A stretch of DNA of 64,000 bases. Origin: Huntiella abstrusa (Eukaryota > Ascomycota > Sordariomycetes > Microascales > Ceratocystidaceae). Made by a program: the position numbers and the translations under genes. Positions 48,371 through 57,699 of this stretch are shown one piece after another (positions within the stretch are counted from its first letter, which is position 1; every line of letters begins with the position of its first letter). Under the pieces are notes generated by a model that was given only the letters and a program-made list of their open reading frames with translations, had not been told where the DNA came from and ran no database searches. The stretch is from contig JAJNMT010000034.1 of NCBI GenBank assembly GCA_025685495.1, positions 310,001 to 374,000 on the forward strand, given 5' to 3'.

Positions 48371-51019
48371 CTATGGTACAAATATCCGGCTGAAGCTTCC
48401 AACCTCACGCCGACAACACACGCACTTGTCGTAATTCTTCATTGCCAGCTCAATCCGGCAGTCGTCACACAAACTTAGACAGCGACATGGCCACACGATA
48501 ATCGTGCGTGGTGATCCTTGGCACACAACACATTGTGGCCCGTCATCACCCATACCGGCACCACCGTCCCTCCAACTGATTTCTTCTCCGTTGGCACTAT
48601 TCCGTGCTGCGGCTTCCCGTCGAGCCAGAATGAAAGCCTCAAGTAGTCGTTCTTCGTCTTCAAGGTCCAGCATATCCTTAGCTACCAAGGCTTGGCGCTG
48701 ATCACGAGACACCAAGATACGGGACCGTTGAACCTGCTCCATGCGACGGAATCGGGATCGTGTTACTACAGTGTCACTCGATAAATGAGCAGAGAGAACC
48801 CGTGCCGCCTCTCTATCTTCAAGAGTCTTCGGGTGAAGCAAGCGCGCAAGATCTTGGGCTGCGATCGGACTGTCGGCAAATGGAGTACCCTCCCTATGAC
48901 GGGAGAGCACCTGCATCGATCGTTCACTCGTGTAATCTTCAGAATCATTTTCGTAATCGTCTTCTGAAGTGTCGCTAGTGTGATCATCATCACTACTGTC
49001 TTCACAATCACTTGGCACGTAATCACCACTGGAATCGTTCATTCCCCATTTTCCGCCCTTGGCCCACCACTTATACAGACGACGATCCAAATCGGACTCA
49101 TCAATAGGGCCGGCTGCTGAATCTGACGCTTTAGCTTGGCGAACCTGGTATTCCACGTCGACGTCATCGGTATAAGGGATTTGAACACCTGCAATAGTTC
49201 CCCGGCAGAACGGGCGAGTCTTGCGTTTTGAGCTATGGTTCGTTGTAGTATCAGAACGCTTACGAGAAATGCTATTGGCGATACGAACAAGAACTGAAGG
49301 CTTCCAGTTGATACCAACGGTTCGCAGAATAGATAGCAAGGACATAGCAACAATAGCAGACACAAGTTGACCCATGCAGCAAATCAAATCAACTGCCATG
49401 AGAACTCGATTCCTCTTTTCCATGGCCCCGATTCCGTCTCGCTTGCGTCGTTCTGGGAAAGCAAGGGAATCTAACTTTTGAGCGGCTCGCTGTCGGGCAT
49501 AACCACTATGTGAAGAATTGGGTATCCTCTTGTCGTATTCTACTGGGATTAGGCCGACGACGCCGCTATCGTCATATCTAACATCGTGAGCAGATAATGA
49601 CCGTCCAATGATGTGGCTAGACTGAAACTCCTGCAAACGCTTTTCTTCAAGCCATGTTCGTGGCTTCAATGATACCATTTGGTCCTCCTGTAAATATACT
49701 GCTTCGCTTGCCAAAGATACTGCAGCGAATCCAATGCGAAGAAGAGCTGTGTAAAAGTCTACCTGCCCAGTCACTCTGAGTTCCGTTAAGGAGATACGAG
49801 CCTGCATATTCTCCATAGCAGCAGAAACACGGGTGGTGAAAGGAGCCGGTGTTCCCCGGTCATCCAAGGACAATGTCGATAACACTACGGTTATGGCATA
49901 TATACCCAGACATCCCACCATCCCCGTGAACAACATCATGTGGGGTGTCCAGCCAAGTAAGCAGACAGTAGGTAGGCGTAAAAGACTCTGACTCGTGACA
50001 TCGTCGAAAGAAAAGGCAGACCAACTGGATACAAGCATAGCCATGAAGCATACAGCCCACAGTCCAGTACTCAAAAGTCGATAACGCGCTTGGAGATTGA
50101 AAATCCCGAGAGCGTTGCTACTTATATGGCCTAAACATACCAGAAAAGCTACTACAAGCATTTCCGGTGATGTGTTGACTCTATTCAGAACCATGGCTCG
50201 GGTCAGAACAAAATCTGCTGCACGCTCTCTCTTAGAAATCCCGGCAGCACTTACAACGGCTGGTTGCATATACGTAAGCTTGTCCCATCCGATCTGACTA
50301 GTGATAGCACCCTCCGCTTCGGAGAAGGCAAGCGAGGTTTCCAGCAAGCTCATTCCCGTGTCGGTTCCAGAAGAGCGCCCCTCTACTGCGCATGTCAAAC
50401 ACTCTACGAACCAACTAAGGCAGACACTAAGGAACACTGGCCACAGCAATGCCAACGAACCATGGAAACCACTACCATCAGTTACCGCATTACCCGAATG
50501 GATCATCTTGACAGCCAGACATGATTCTCTATCTGAAGGATTCAACAATAGCAGAGAGCTAAGACGATGTAGCACCGGCAAATCAAAAGCAAACATCAGA
50601 TCTGAGGATTGTTGCTCATCGCCCCAACGAAGTATAGAGAATCGAGGAGACGTCTGACAGTGTATCGATCGTAGCAAAGCAATAGATTGCCACAGCAAGA
50701 GACCAATCGGTGGTAAGCGTAGTATCAGGCGCGAGAGTAGAGAGAGCCTAATGCGCCGGCGGGTCCTAGCATAGACATTCGTCCGGTTCAGTATTATCGT
50801 CATGACTATGCTTGATATAGCCCATTTGCTGAACGCAAAGGATATGAGGCCACTCAACCCTCGAAGGTTCTCTGTCTGTATTGGGCTTTCGGGCCCTGGA
50901 ACCTCCATCGTAGGCCCTGACGACATTGAGGCTGTTGCGAACCCAGCTTGTGAGGCGGGGGAACGAAATTGTGCGGGGTGTGCTTGGCTATTCATCGTTT
51001 CGAGGTGGTCGCGGTTCAT
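48371..51019 (-). CDS. Multi-pass membrane RING E3 ligase, Asi1/Asi3-like
   Basis: A single exon encodes 882 residues. There are several hydrophobic segments in the first 600 residues (for example LALLWPVFLSVCLSWFVECL; FLVCLGHISSNALGIF; MLFTGMVGCLGIYAITVVL; LICCMGQLVSAIVAMSLLS). An acidic Asp/Ser/Glu-rich stretch follows (about 660-710). The C-terminus is a RING: QCVVC, PCRCLSLCDDC, KCVCC, ending in SRIFVP. The usual His is replaced by Cys, giving an all-cysteine ligand set. Yeast Asi1 and Asi3 have this layout and work at the inner nuclear membrane in degradation of misplaced or regulatory proteins. The assignment rests on topology plus RING, so it is moderate. Confidence 0.75.
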   Translation of the reverse strand: MNRDHLETMNSQAHPAQFRSPASQAGFATASMSSGPTMEVPGPESPIQTENLRGLSGLISFAFSKWAISSIVMTIILNRTNVYARTRRRIRLSLLSRLILRLPPIGLLLWQSIALLRSIHCQTSPRFSILRWGDEQQSSDLMFAFDLPVLHRLSSLLLLNPSDRESCLAVKMIHSGNAVTDGSGFHGSLALLWPVFLSVCLSWFVECLTCAVEGRSSGTDTGMSLLETSLAFSEAEGAITSQIGWDKLTYMQPAVVSAAGISKRERAADFVLTRAMVLNRVNTSPEMLVVAFLVCLGHISSNALGIFNLQARYRLLSTGLWAVCFMAMLVSSWSAFSFDDVTSQSLLRLPTVCLLGWTPHMMLFTGMVGCLGIYAITVVLSTLSLDDRGTPAPFTTRVSAAMENMQARISLTELRVTGQVDFYTALLRIGFAAVSLASEAVYLQEDQMVSLKPRTWLEEKRLQEFQSSHIIGRSLSAHDVRYDDSGVVGLIPVEYDKRIPNSSHSGYARQRAAQKLDSLAFPERRKRDGIGAMEKRNRVLMAVDLICCMGQLVSAIVAMSLLSILRTVGINWKPSVLVRIANSISRKRSDTTTNHSSKRKTRPFCRGTIAGVQIPYTDDVDVEYQVRQAKASDSAAGPIDESDLDRRLYKWWAKGGKWGMNDSSGDYVPSDCEDSSDDDHTSDTSEDDYENDSEDYTSERSMQVLSRHREGTPFADSPIAAQDLARLLHPKTLEDREAARVLSAHLSSDTVVTRSRFRRMEQVQRSRILVSRDQRQALVAKDMLDLEDEERLLEAFILARREAAARNSANGEEISWRDGGAGMGDDGPQCVVCQGSPRTIIVWPCRCLSLCDDCRIELAMKNYDKCVCCRREVGSFSRIFVP

Positions 51020-52040
51020 GGTTGTTCGTAGCAGAATGGGAAGTTCGCAATCGATGTGTCAATATGTGTGCGCAAATAAAGGCGGCCGTCTTCGCGGGCG
51101 ATGGCTAGGGCGCCAAACCCTTTCAGTAATGCGCAAGCCAGTGTCGATTTACTAGAAAGAATGGACAATACACGGTGATAGCGGTGAAAATTAAACGACA
51201 GTGCCGAGATGTGTAGAAGAAAGACAATCCGAGGTATGATGTGGACGGTAAGCCAATAATGAGTGGCCTCCGGAAATTTGGGACGGATGAAATGATAAAT
51301 GGAAAGAAAAGCGTGAATTATGAACTCACAAAGCACTTGTTAAGCCAGACAAAGTTAGCATGCAACTATGCAAGGTTCCGTTACCAAAGAAGCGCCCTGA
51401 ACGCTAGGCCAGAGGTATAGTTTAGGTGGCAATCTAGCCCCTATAGACGGCAGTTTACAGTGGCTCTCTCTTGATCTAAACGAGTTTAAATGGGAAGAAG
51501 CTTCGTCGCAACGAGCTCGGCAATGACGCAACATCAATGTCAGGATTATTTTCAATGCATTCTACGCAGTGCGAGCGGAGAACTACAGGAACAAGCGAGA
51601 AGTCTGTTGTTCCAGCTGTTACTTCAATCTCTGCGGTGTCTCTCTCATGCGAATTGTTAAGAAATCATGGGACGATTCGAGATCAACTACTGTGCATGTG
51701 TATACAACCTGTTTGTTTACTTTGTGACGACATTTCAACCAAATCCTGTCGCAAATCCAATTGTCAATGTTCAGACAGGGGTCTACGATAAACAAATCAC
51801 AGACGTCATTGTGGAATTCTCTGAAATACTTGCATGTGTGCTCATGTTCGAATCAATTCTTGTGAGTTTTTGTTGCGTAAAAGTTGGTCACTTCACTCAC
51901 CCACCAATTCGCCTTCTACATGTTTCTTTCCAACAACAATCGTGTCATTTGACTAGGTGTTTATACATATAGCATTCATCATCTAAAACAAAGAAAGACG
52001 AGCCCTAACCCTTTCATTGATCATAACGTTTGAATTAAAT
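51020..52040 (-). promoter_or_regulatory. Upstream region of the membrane RING gene
   Basis: A 1.02-kb gap between the RING gene start and the mtr3 stop (both leftward). It should contain the RING gene promoter and the mtr3 3' UTR. A plus-strand frame at 51667-51972 (101 codons, ATG start, begins MGRFEINYCA) matches nothing I know and could be chance; I do not call it. Confidence 0.4.
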
Positions 52041-52961
52041 TTAACTGGACAACGTCTCCATCAAGCTACTGCCCAAGATACTCTTGGTTCCCTTGGCCGC
52101 ATGAATCGCCTTGCTAATTAATTTCAAGTGAATCATACCGTCTCCTGGTGGAAGCTGTCCCTTTACCCACATGTTGGTCACCTCTTCGCGAGATGGCATG
52201 TAGGCTACACAACACATGGCCAAGATCTCGCCGTGTTCTGACGGTACGGGATCTAGCACAAGCTTTGTCTCTTCTGAACCTTCGTCCTTGACAAGAGCAG
52301 CAACTCCACCACTGACAATATCCACCGTATCAATGCCTGCATCTGCAATAGCTGCTGAAGCGACCGTGACACATCCAGCAAGAATATTCATCGTGCTCCA
52401 CTCATCATTTTCAGCCCCCTCAGGCGTGTCTCTCGCTTCATCTCCTTCAATGATGGTGACGATGACTTCGACACCACTCTTGGGCCACCTCTCTGCAATG
52501 ATGGATCCACGCAGGGCAGTTTCGAGGTGTACACTCAGGTCACGCTCACTGTTATCCCGTAGGTATCCCCGTCGTTGTCTGGTGGCAAATGGCGCATATT
52601 TGACATGTGTAGTAAGGACGAGATGTGGTGAGAAGGGAGCTGATCTGGGTAAAGCGCGCGGGCCGTGGACACTGCAAATCAGCTTCATGCCATTACCGCT
52701 CCGCAGGGTTGTGTGAAGAGATGAGGGTCTTTCAACTTCGAGATATGCCGATCCTGACGCGGTAGGAGCCACTCCTGTTTTGAGGACTATTGAAGAAATG
52801 GTTAGAGGAAGGTCAATATTTGAGGGGAAAACCCGAAACTCACATGATGCTCTGATGGCATCCGCTTTCCGGAGTCTAAGAGCCTTGTCATTTTTGGTCG
52901 GGTAGAAAACCGGCGGGGCGGTGGCGGCAGGTGGCCCATTGATCCGTCTTCTGTCAGTCAT
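52041..52961 (-). CDS. mtr3: Exosome complex subunit Mtr3
   Basis: Exons 52961..52844 and 52786..52041 encode 287 residues. The start MTDRRRINGPPAATAPPVF and the RNase PH fold block VAPTASGSAYLEVE, VHGPRALPRSAPFSP and RQRRGYLRDNSERDLSVHL are the Mtr3 signature. The fold lacks phosphorolytic residues, as expected; Mtr3 is a structural member of the six-subunit exosome ring. The 57-nt intron (52787..52843) is a multiple of three and has no in-frame stop, so unspliced RNA would encode 19 extra residues. The splice removes them and restores IRASFLKTGVAP, which fits the family. Confidence 0.92.
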   Translation of the reverse strand: MTDRRRINGPPAATAPPVFYPTKNDKALRLRKADAIRASCEFRVFPSNIDLPLTISSIVLKTGVAPTASGSAYLEVERPSSLHTTLRSGNGMKLICSVHGPRALPRSAPFSPHLVLTTHVKYAPFATRQRRGYLRDNSERDLSVHLETALRGSIIAERWPKSGVEVIVTIIEGDEARDTPEGAENDEWSTMNILAGCVTVASAAIADAGIDTVDIVSGGVAALVKDEGSEETKLVLDPVPSEHGEILAMCCVAYMPSREEVTNMWVKGQLPPGDGMIHLKLISKAIHAAKGTKSILGSSLMETLSS

Positions 52962-55085
52962 CGTGAAAGTCTGATGCCGCTAAACTGGCTAAATTAAAAG
53001 TTTTGATGATGAATATACGACCTGTAACACATCACCATACAGCAAGCTATTCTTTGGCAGTTAACAAATTCCTTATCGATAACAAACTGGATTGTGGGGA
53101 CGTCTGCGTAACCTGGTTACAACGATACCAGCCTCCATTTTATACATATTCTTGTAAACCTCATCTGGTCATTACCCCCACTGTTATCTTATCAGACATG
53201 ATCCACTAAAAAAAAACATAAAAGCTCGTTGAGGACGGGCTTCAGTTTAGGATTTTTTTGTCTTGCTTCTTCATCACCATCTCTAAATTAGAGACAAGTG
53301 CCTCAATGGCACTTCGCTGGGCGGACTGGCTTGCCATCTGCTCAGCTAAGATACCTTTGGTAAGTTTTCAAGATAGTCACCTCTACTCCTTTATTCGCAT
53401 GATGCAAAACATACCACTCTGTTTTTGTGATCACCTGAACATATAAAACAACATGCACTACCATCTGATTGAAACCCAATGGATTCACTTTTCAACCGTC
53501 TACTTTGACTGAAGTACATCAGCTAACTGATTCAAAGATTGTAGATTTGTAGACTATAAACCTGTGATACCAGGCCATTCAAACTGCTAGATGTGACTGT
53601 AAGTACTTGCGCTTCCTATACTGCCCATATTTCTATGATGAGACCTTTTTTTCAGTTCTGCTTCTGAATAAGATGAAGAGAATTTATACCAATACCAAAA
53701 CCTCTGAAGAAATACCCTCCGCATAATTTTATTTGCTCTTGTTAGTTGGACAACATCGCTAACATCATTAAAGACTTTCTCAACATAAATTTAGTAGTCA
53801 CATCTCAGTATGCTTTAATGTAAGTGTACTTGACGGCTCATCCATGATATTTGAGGTTCAGTGCACATGATGATCACAGTTTATCCATTCAACGAATGTC
53901 ATCCCGGCCGAGCGGTCCTCCCAGACCTTAGTTGTGTTTACACAGCAAGGACGGGTCGTGGAGTTTGAACCTGTTCTCAGGATCTTTAATTCGGCTTCCG
54001 TGTCTTGGCCAGTTCCGTCTCGTTTTGAGGCCGAACTGCACAGGGCCGGTCGGGCTGATTGCGTAAAACGCTACTCTGAATGCACACCCAAATCATCTTT
54101 GGATATAGTCGAAGACTATCAATTCATGCAGCCGTTGTAAACTAACCAGGCGCAGATTTTTGTACCATCACAACTGTAATTCTTAATACATAATGAACTT
54201 CCTTTACTGAAAACATTTTCGGAATCCACCGTTATTAGTCCATGTCTTGAAATATGTCTAGCCTTGACGTAATTACATTCCGCACGCCATACATTTGTTC
54301 GTATGAGAATCTCGTTTTTGGAGACGTATCTAAATCCTTAACATTGCCACAAACGTACTTTTGGACAAGTGGAGTATCTAGCGTATGTGTGCACCTATAT
54401 AAAGCCATGTGTTCACGCGGCTATCTTTCAAATCCTCTATACTTGTTCACTTTAATTTCAATTGCAACTAAGCGCGTCACGTTTTGTACTTACAACATAC
54501 TTCCATAATCGCCAGTGCTCACTGATCACGACCGTTTTTATTCGTTGCGCGGCTCTGCCACAACCTCTTAGCTCCGCCATAGCAAGCAACCACGCACGCC
54601 AGGGCCTTCTTTCCTTGCTCAATTGGTAGCAAGATCCGACAGGTACAATCTCCCAACCAACTGTTTAGTGGGTCAGCGAGTAAGGGGCACCTTTTCGTGA
54701 CATCGTGTCTGAACAATACGGCTGTTTATTCCTTCACAACGGGTACCACCAACCTTTTTTAACTAGGTAGAGCTCTTCTGTTCCTCTCTGAGTTGTGAAA
54801 TTTGTCCTTCTCTTTTTCATAGCATCTCCTCTTTCGACTCGTGTAGTCTAGGGTTCAACAGTCGACACCTGGGAAAGCACGGCCTTTGCTGTTCCCTACC
54901 TTCCAATTTATCGAAACCGTCGCCTCAAGCGACTTTCGAAGCTTTGGAAATTGTACCTTGCTTGATTCTTTCTGCATCGCCCTATCCACCCACCTTTGAA
55001 TCCAGCACCCCACCGCGACTTCGCAGAACCTGGATCACGAAAAATTCGGCTCATCGATACCCGACACTCAGTACCAGTCTTCAAG
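52962..55085. other. 2.1-kb gene-poor divergent region, mtr3 / anp1
   Basis: The middle part (53000-54500) is AT-rich and holds no convincing gene. Two relic-like items are noted: a tRNA-Leu-like sequence at about 53898-53984 and a minus-strand 40-codon frame at 53242-53364 with helical, Glu/Gln/Ala-rich character (ILAEQMASQSAQRSAIEAL). The last 300 nt before anp1 are pyrimidine-rich on the plus strand, as in many strongly expressed fungal promoters. A 6-bp hairpin CTTGCT...AGCAAG lies near 54616-54635. Confidence 0.45.
53898..53984 (+). pseudogene. Decayed tRNA-Leu-like sequence
   Basis: GGCCGAGCGGTC (53906-53917) matches the box A/D-arm of class II (Leu/Ser) tRNAs. About 45 nt later GTCGTGGAGTTTGAACC (53955-53971) resembles a T-arm and box B in which GTTCGAACC has become GTTTGAACC. 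Between them, CCAGACCTTAG resembles the anticodon arm of tRNA-Leu(AAG), and CAAGGAC a variable arm. The acceptor and T stems no longer pair. It could be a dead tRNA gene or the head of a tRNA-derived SINE. Confidence 0.35.
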
Positions 55086-56781
55086 ATGATGCCCCGGCAT
55101 CATAGTGGCGCTTTCGCCAATGGCTACCCTCGTGGTGGCAACACATTTGATATTTCTCCTCACAGGTAAGCGTCGCCTGCTTCAACATTCCACATTGGGA
55201 ATTCGTTTAGTTGCTTGATCGTCATCGCAAGCTGTCAAGTTGGCCCATACTATTCGTGTCCTACTCTTCGCCTATGTTATGTAGACTACTTGTGGGCATC
55301 AAACCCGTTGTTGTTTCTTGTCTCTTATCAACATTGCAAGACAAATTGAAGTCTCTGTTATTAACAAGCTTCCGAATTGTAGATACCAACCCCGGTCTTC
55401 AACTCCGGCAGCCCTCCGCCGAAGGACGTTGCTAGTGCGCGCCGCCATTGCGCTGGTCGTTTTCTTTGGCTTCGCTTACTACATCTGGCCCAATTCCGGC
55501 CCCGCCTCTGTTCTTTCCCTCGGCTTGTTGTCTGCTGGCAGTGCCCTTCAGGGCGACAGCATCAAGTACTATGACTTGTCTGTGACTCAGGGTACCGCTC
55601 GTGGCTGGGAACGCGAGGAGAGAATCTTGCTTTGTGTGCCAATGAGAGATGCTGAAGCTCACTTGGGCATGTTCTTTTCGCACTTGCGCAACTTCACCTA
55701 CCCCCACCACCTTATCGATCTGGCTTTCCTGGTTTCCGACTCCAAGGATAACACTCTGCAAGTTCTTATCAACAGCCTCGAGGAGATCCAGGCTGATGAG
55801 AATGAATTCATGCACTACGGTGAAATCAGCATCATCGAGAAGGATTTCGGACAGAAGGTCAACCAGGATGTTGAGTCCCGTCACGGCTTTGCTGCCCAGG
55901 CCAGTCGCCGTAAGCTCATGGCCCAGGCCCGCAACTGGCTTCTTAGCGCTGCCCTTCGTCCTTACCATTCATGGGTTTACTGGAGAGATGTCGATGTTGA
56001 GACAGCTCCCTTCACGATCTTGGAAGATTTGATGCGTCACAACAAGGATGTGATTGTTCCTAGTATGTCTTTACATGTCCTGATTTGTTTGTTGGTGCGT
56101 CGAAAGTATTTGCTAACTGTATGTGTGTGTAGACGTGTGGCGCCCTCTGCCCGACTGGCTCGGTGGCGAGCAACCTTATGATCTGAACTCCTGGCAGGAG
56201 TCTGAGACCGCCCTGGCTTTGGCCGACACTCTTGACGAGGACGCTGTTATTGTCGAGGGTTATGCTGAGTATGCCACGTGGCGTCCTCATCTTGCTTACC
56301 TGCGTGACCCCTACGGTGACCCGGACATGGAGATGGAAATCGACGGTGTCGGTGGTGTCAGTATTCTGGCCAAGGCTCGTGTTTTCCGGTCCGGTGTCCA
56401 TTTCCCTGCTTTCAGTTTCGAGAAGCACGCCGAAACTGAGGGTTTCGGAAAGGTATGTGACACTATTCTCCATTTCTGTGATACTTGAACACTAACAATA
56501 TGCAATAGATGGCTCGCCGCATGGACTTCTCGGTTGTTGGTCTGCCTCACTACACAGTTTGGCATTTGTACGAGCCTAGTGTCGATGATATCCGCCACAT
56601 GGAAGAGATGGAGCGCGAAAAGCAGGCTCGTGAAAAGGAGGAGGCCGAGAAGACCAAGAAGGCCGAGAAGCTCAAAGAGGAGTTTGGTGACACTGAGAGC
56701 CAGTGGGAGAAGGACAAGTCCGACCTCCAGAATCTGGCCAAGCAGGACAAGGAAGCAGCCCCAGCTGCGGCCGCTATCTAA
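55086..56781 (+). CDS. anp1: Anp1/Mnn9/Van1-family alpha-1,6-mannosyltransferase subunit
   Basis: Four exons (55086..55165, 55383..56062, 56133..56452, 56509..56781) encode 450 residues; intron 1 is 217 nt, the longest in the window. A short cytosolic tail is followed by one signal-anchor helix (about residues 43-63; LVRAAIALVVFFGFAYYIW). The Golgi-lumenal catalytic domain has ILLCVPMRDAE, the metal-binding YWRDVDVETAP (DxD) and VWRPLPDWLGGEQPYDLNSW, all family hallmarks. The sequence around GLPHYTVWHLYEPSVDDIRH fits Anp1 better than Mnn9 or Van1, but this is a judgement. A charged coiled-coil tail (about 395-445) follows. The protein would build the mannan backbone in M-Pol II. Confidence 0.85.
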
Positions 56782-57699
56782 GCAGTGGCAGATTCTTTTC
56801 TTTTTTGGAGAAACCACAGGTTTCTCCCCTCTCTTATTGTTAGACGTCCCGTCGTTGATCGTCTAGGGACTTCAGTTTTGTGATTTTGTATTATGTTTTT
56901 TTTAACATTAGGGTGGCGTTGGTACTGATTCCATGACTCTGCCACTCACGATCTATTTGTAGGATAGAGCTTGGATTTGTTGTCGTTCTAGACTAAATTT
57001 ATTGTTTTCTCATGAAGTAAATCCATAAAGAATGGTAGCGAATTGTTCTCTGTGAAGGGATGGCATTTTGTGATTGACATGTGTGATGACGTTAATGAAC
57101 CAGAGTTTACTTGATGGGCTGTGTTTACATTGGGATTCGTAACGTAACCTCATAAGGGTGTCTGCCATTGGCACAAACCCTACGATGTGCATTAGCTACT
57201 ATACTAGGTTAGGAATTTCTGAGTTGACATCTGAACACTGACATAACAAAACGTAATATTACCAAGTTTAGATGGTCTCCTATTTAATGCGTGCTGCAGA
57301 AAGGAATAATCCAATCATTTGAAGTTTGTAGTGTATTTGATAAAAAATCTCAACGTACTAATTCACCCTACGTCGTGGTGATTGTGAAACTCTACTCTCC
57401 CTATAACAGGCCTCAGCCTGTTTCTTTATAGCGGGCGCTGATACTCGAGGCATCTAGGCCTGGAAGTACCCTAATTTCAGCCCCTCTCCCACCCCCATGT
57501 GGCCAAGTTGCACATGGTCAACGATAACTCAACAACTACACAAGAAACTCGACATTAACCAAGCTAATTGCTAAACGCCTGTTTATTGGCACGCCATCAA
57601 CTATTTATTCCCTTATTACGGCTAATACATATCCTTAATTGCCGCCAATCGCATCAATACTTTCTTGTCAGTCGCCAATACCGAGCGAACCAACGTACT
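56782..57699 (+). promoter_or_regulatory. Intergenic region, anp1 / gea1
   Basis: A 918-nt tandem gap holding the anp1 3' UTR and the gea1 promoter. It contains the imperfect inverted repeat AGGCCTCAGCCTG near 57408-57420 and a pyrimidine-rich patch near 57480-57495. No gene seen. Confidence 0.4.

Noticed and set aside
51845..51860. GTTCGAATC, B-box-like
   Set aside because: No T-stem pairing and no A box; it lies in AT-rich spacer.
51667..51972. 101-codon plus-strand frame between mtr3 and the membrane RING gene
   Set aside because: No domain, no recognisable homologue and AT-rich codons; probably chance.
54610..54660. GCTCAATTGGTAGC, resembling a tRNA D arm
   Set aside because: It forms only a local hairpin; no anticodon arm or B box follows.
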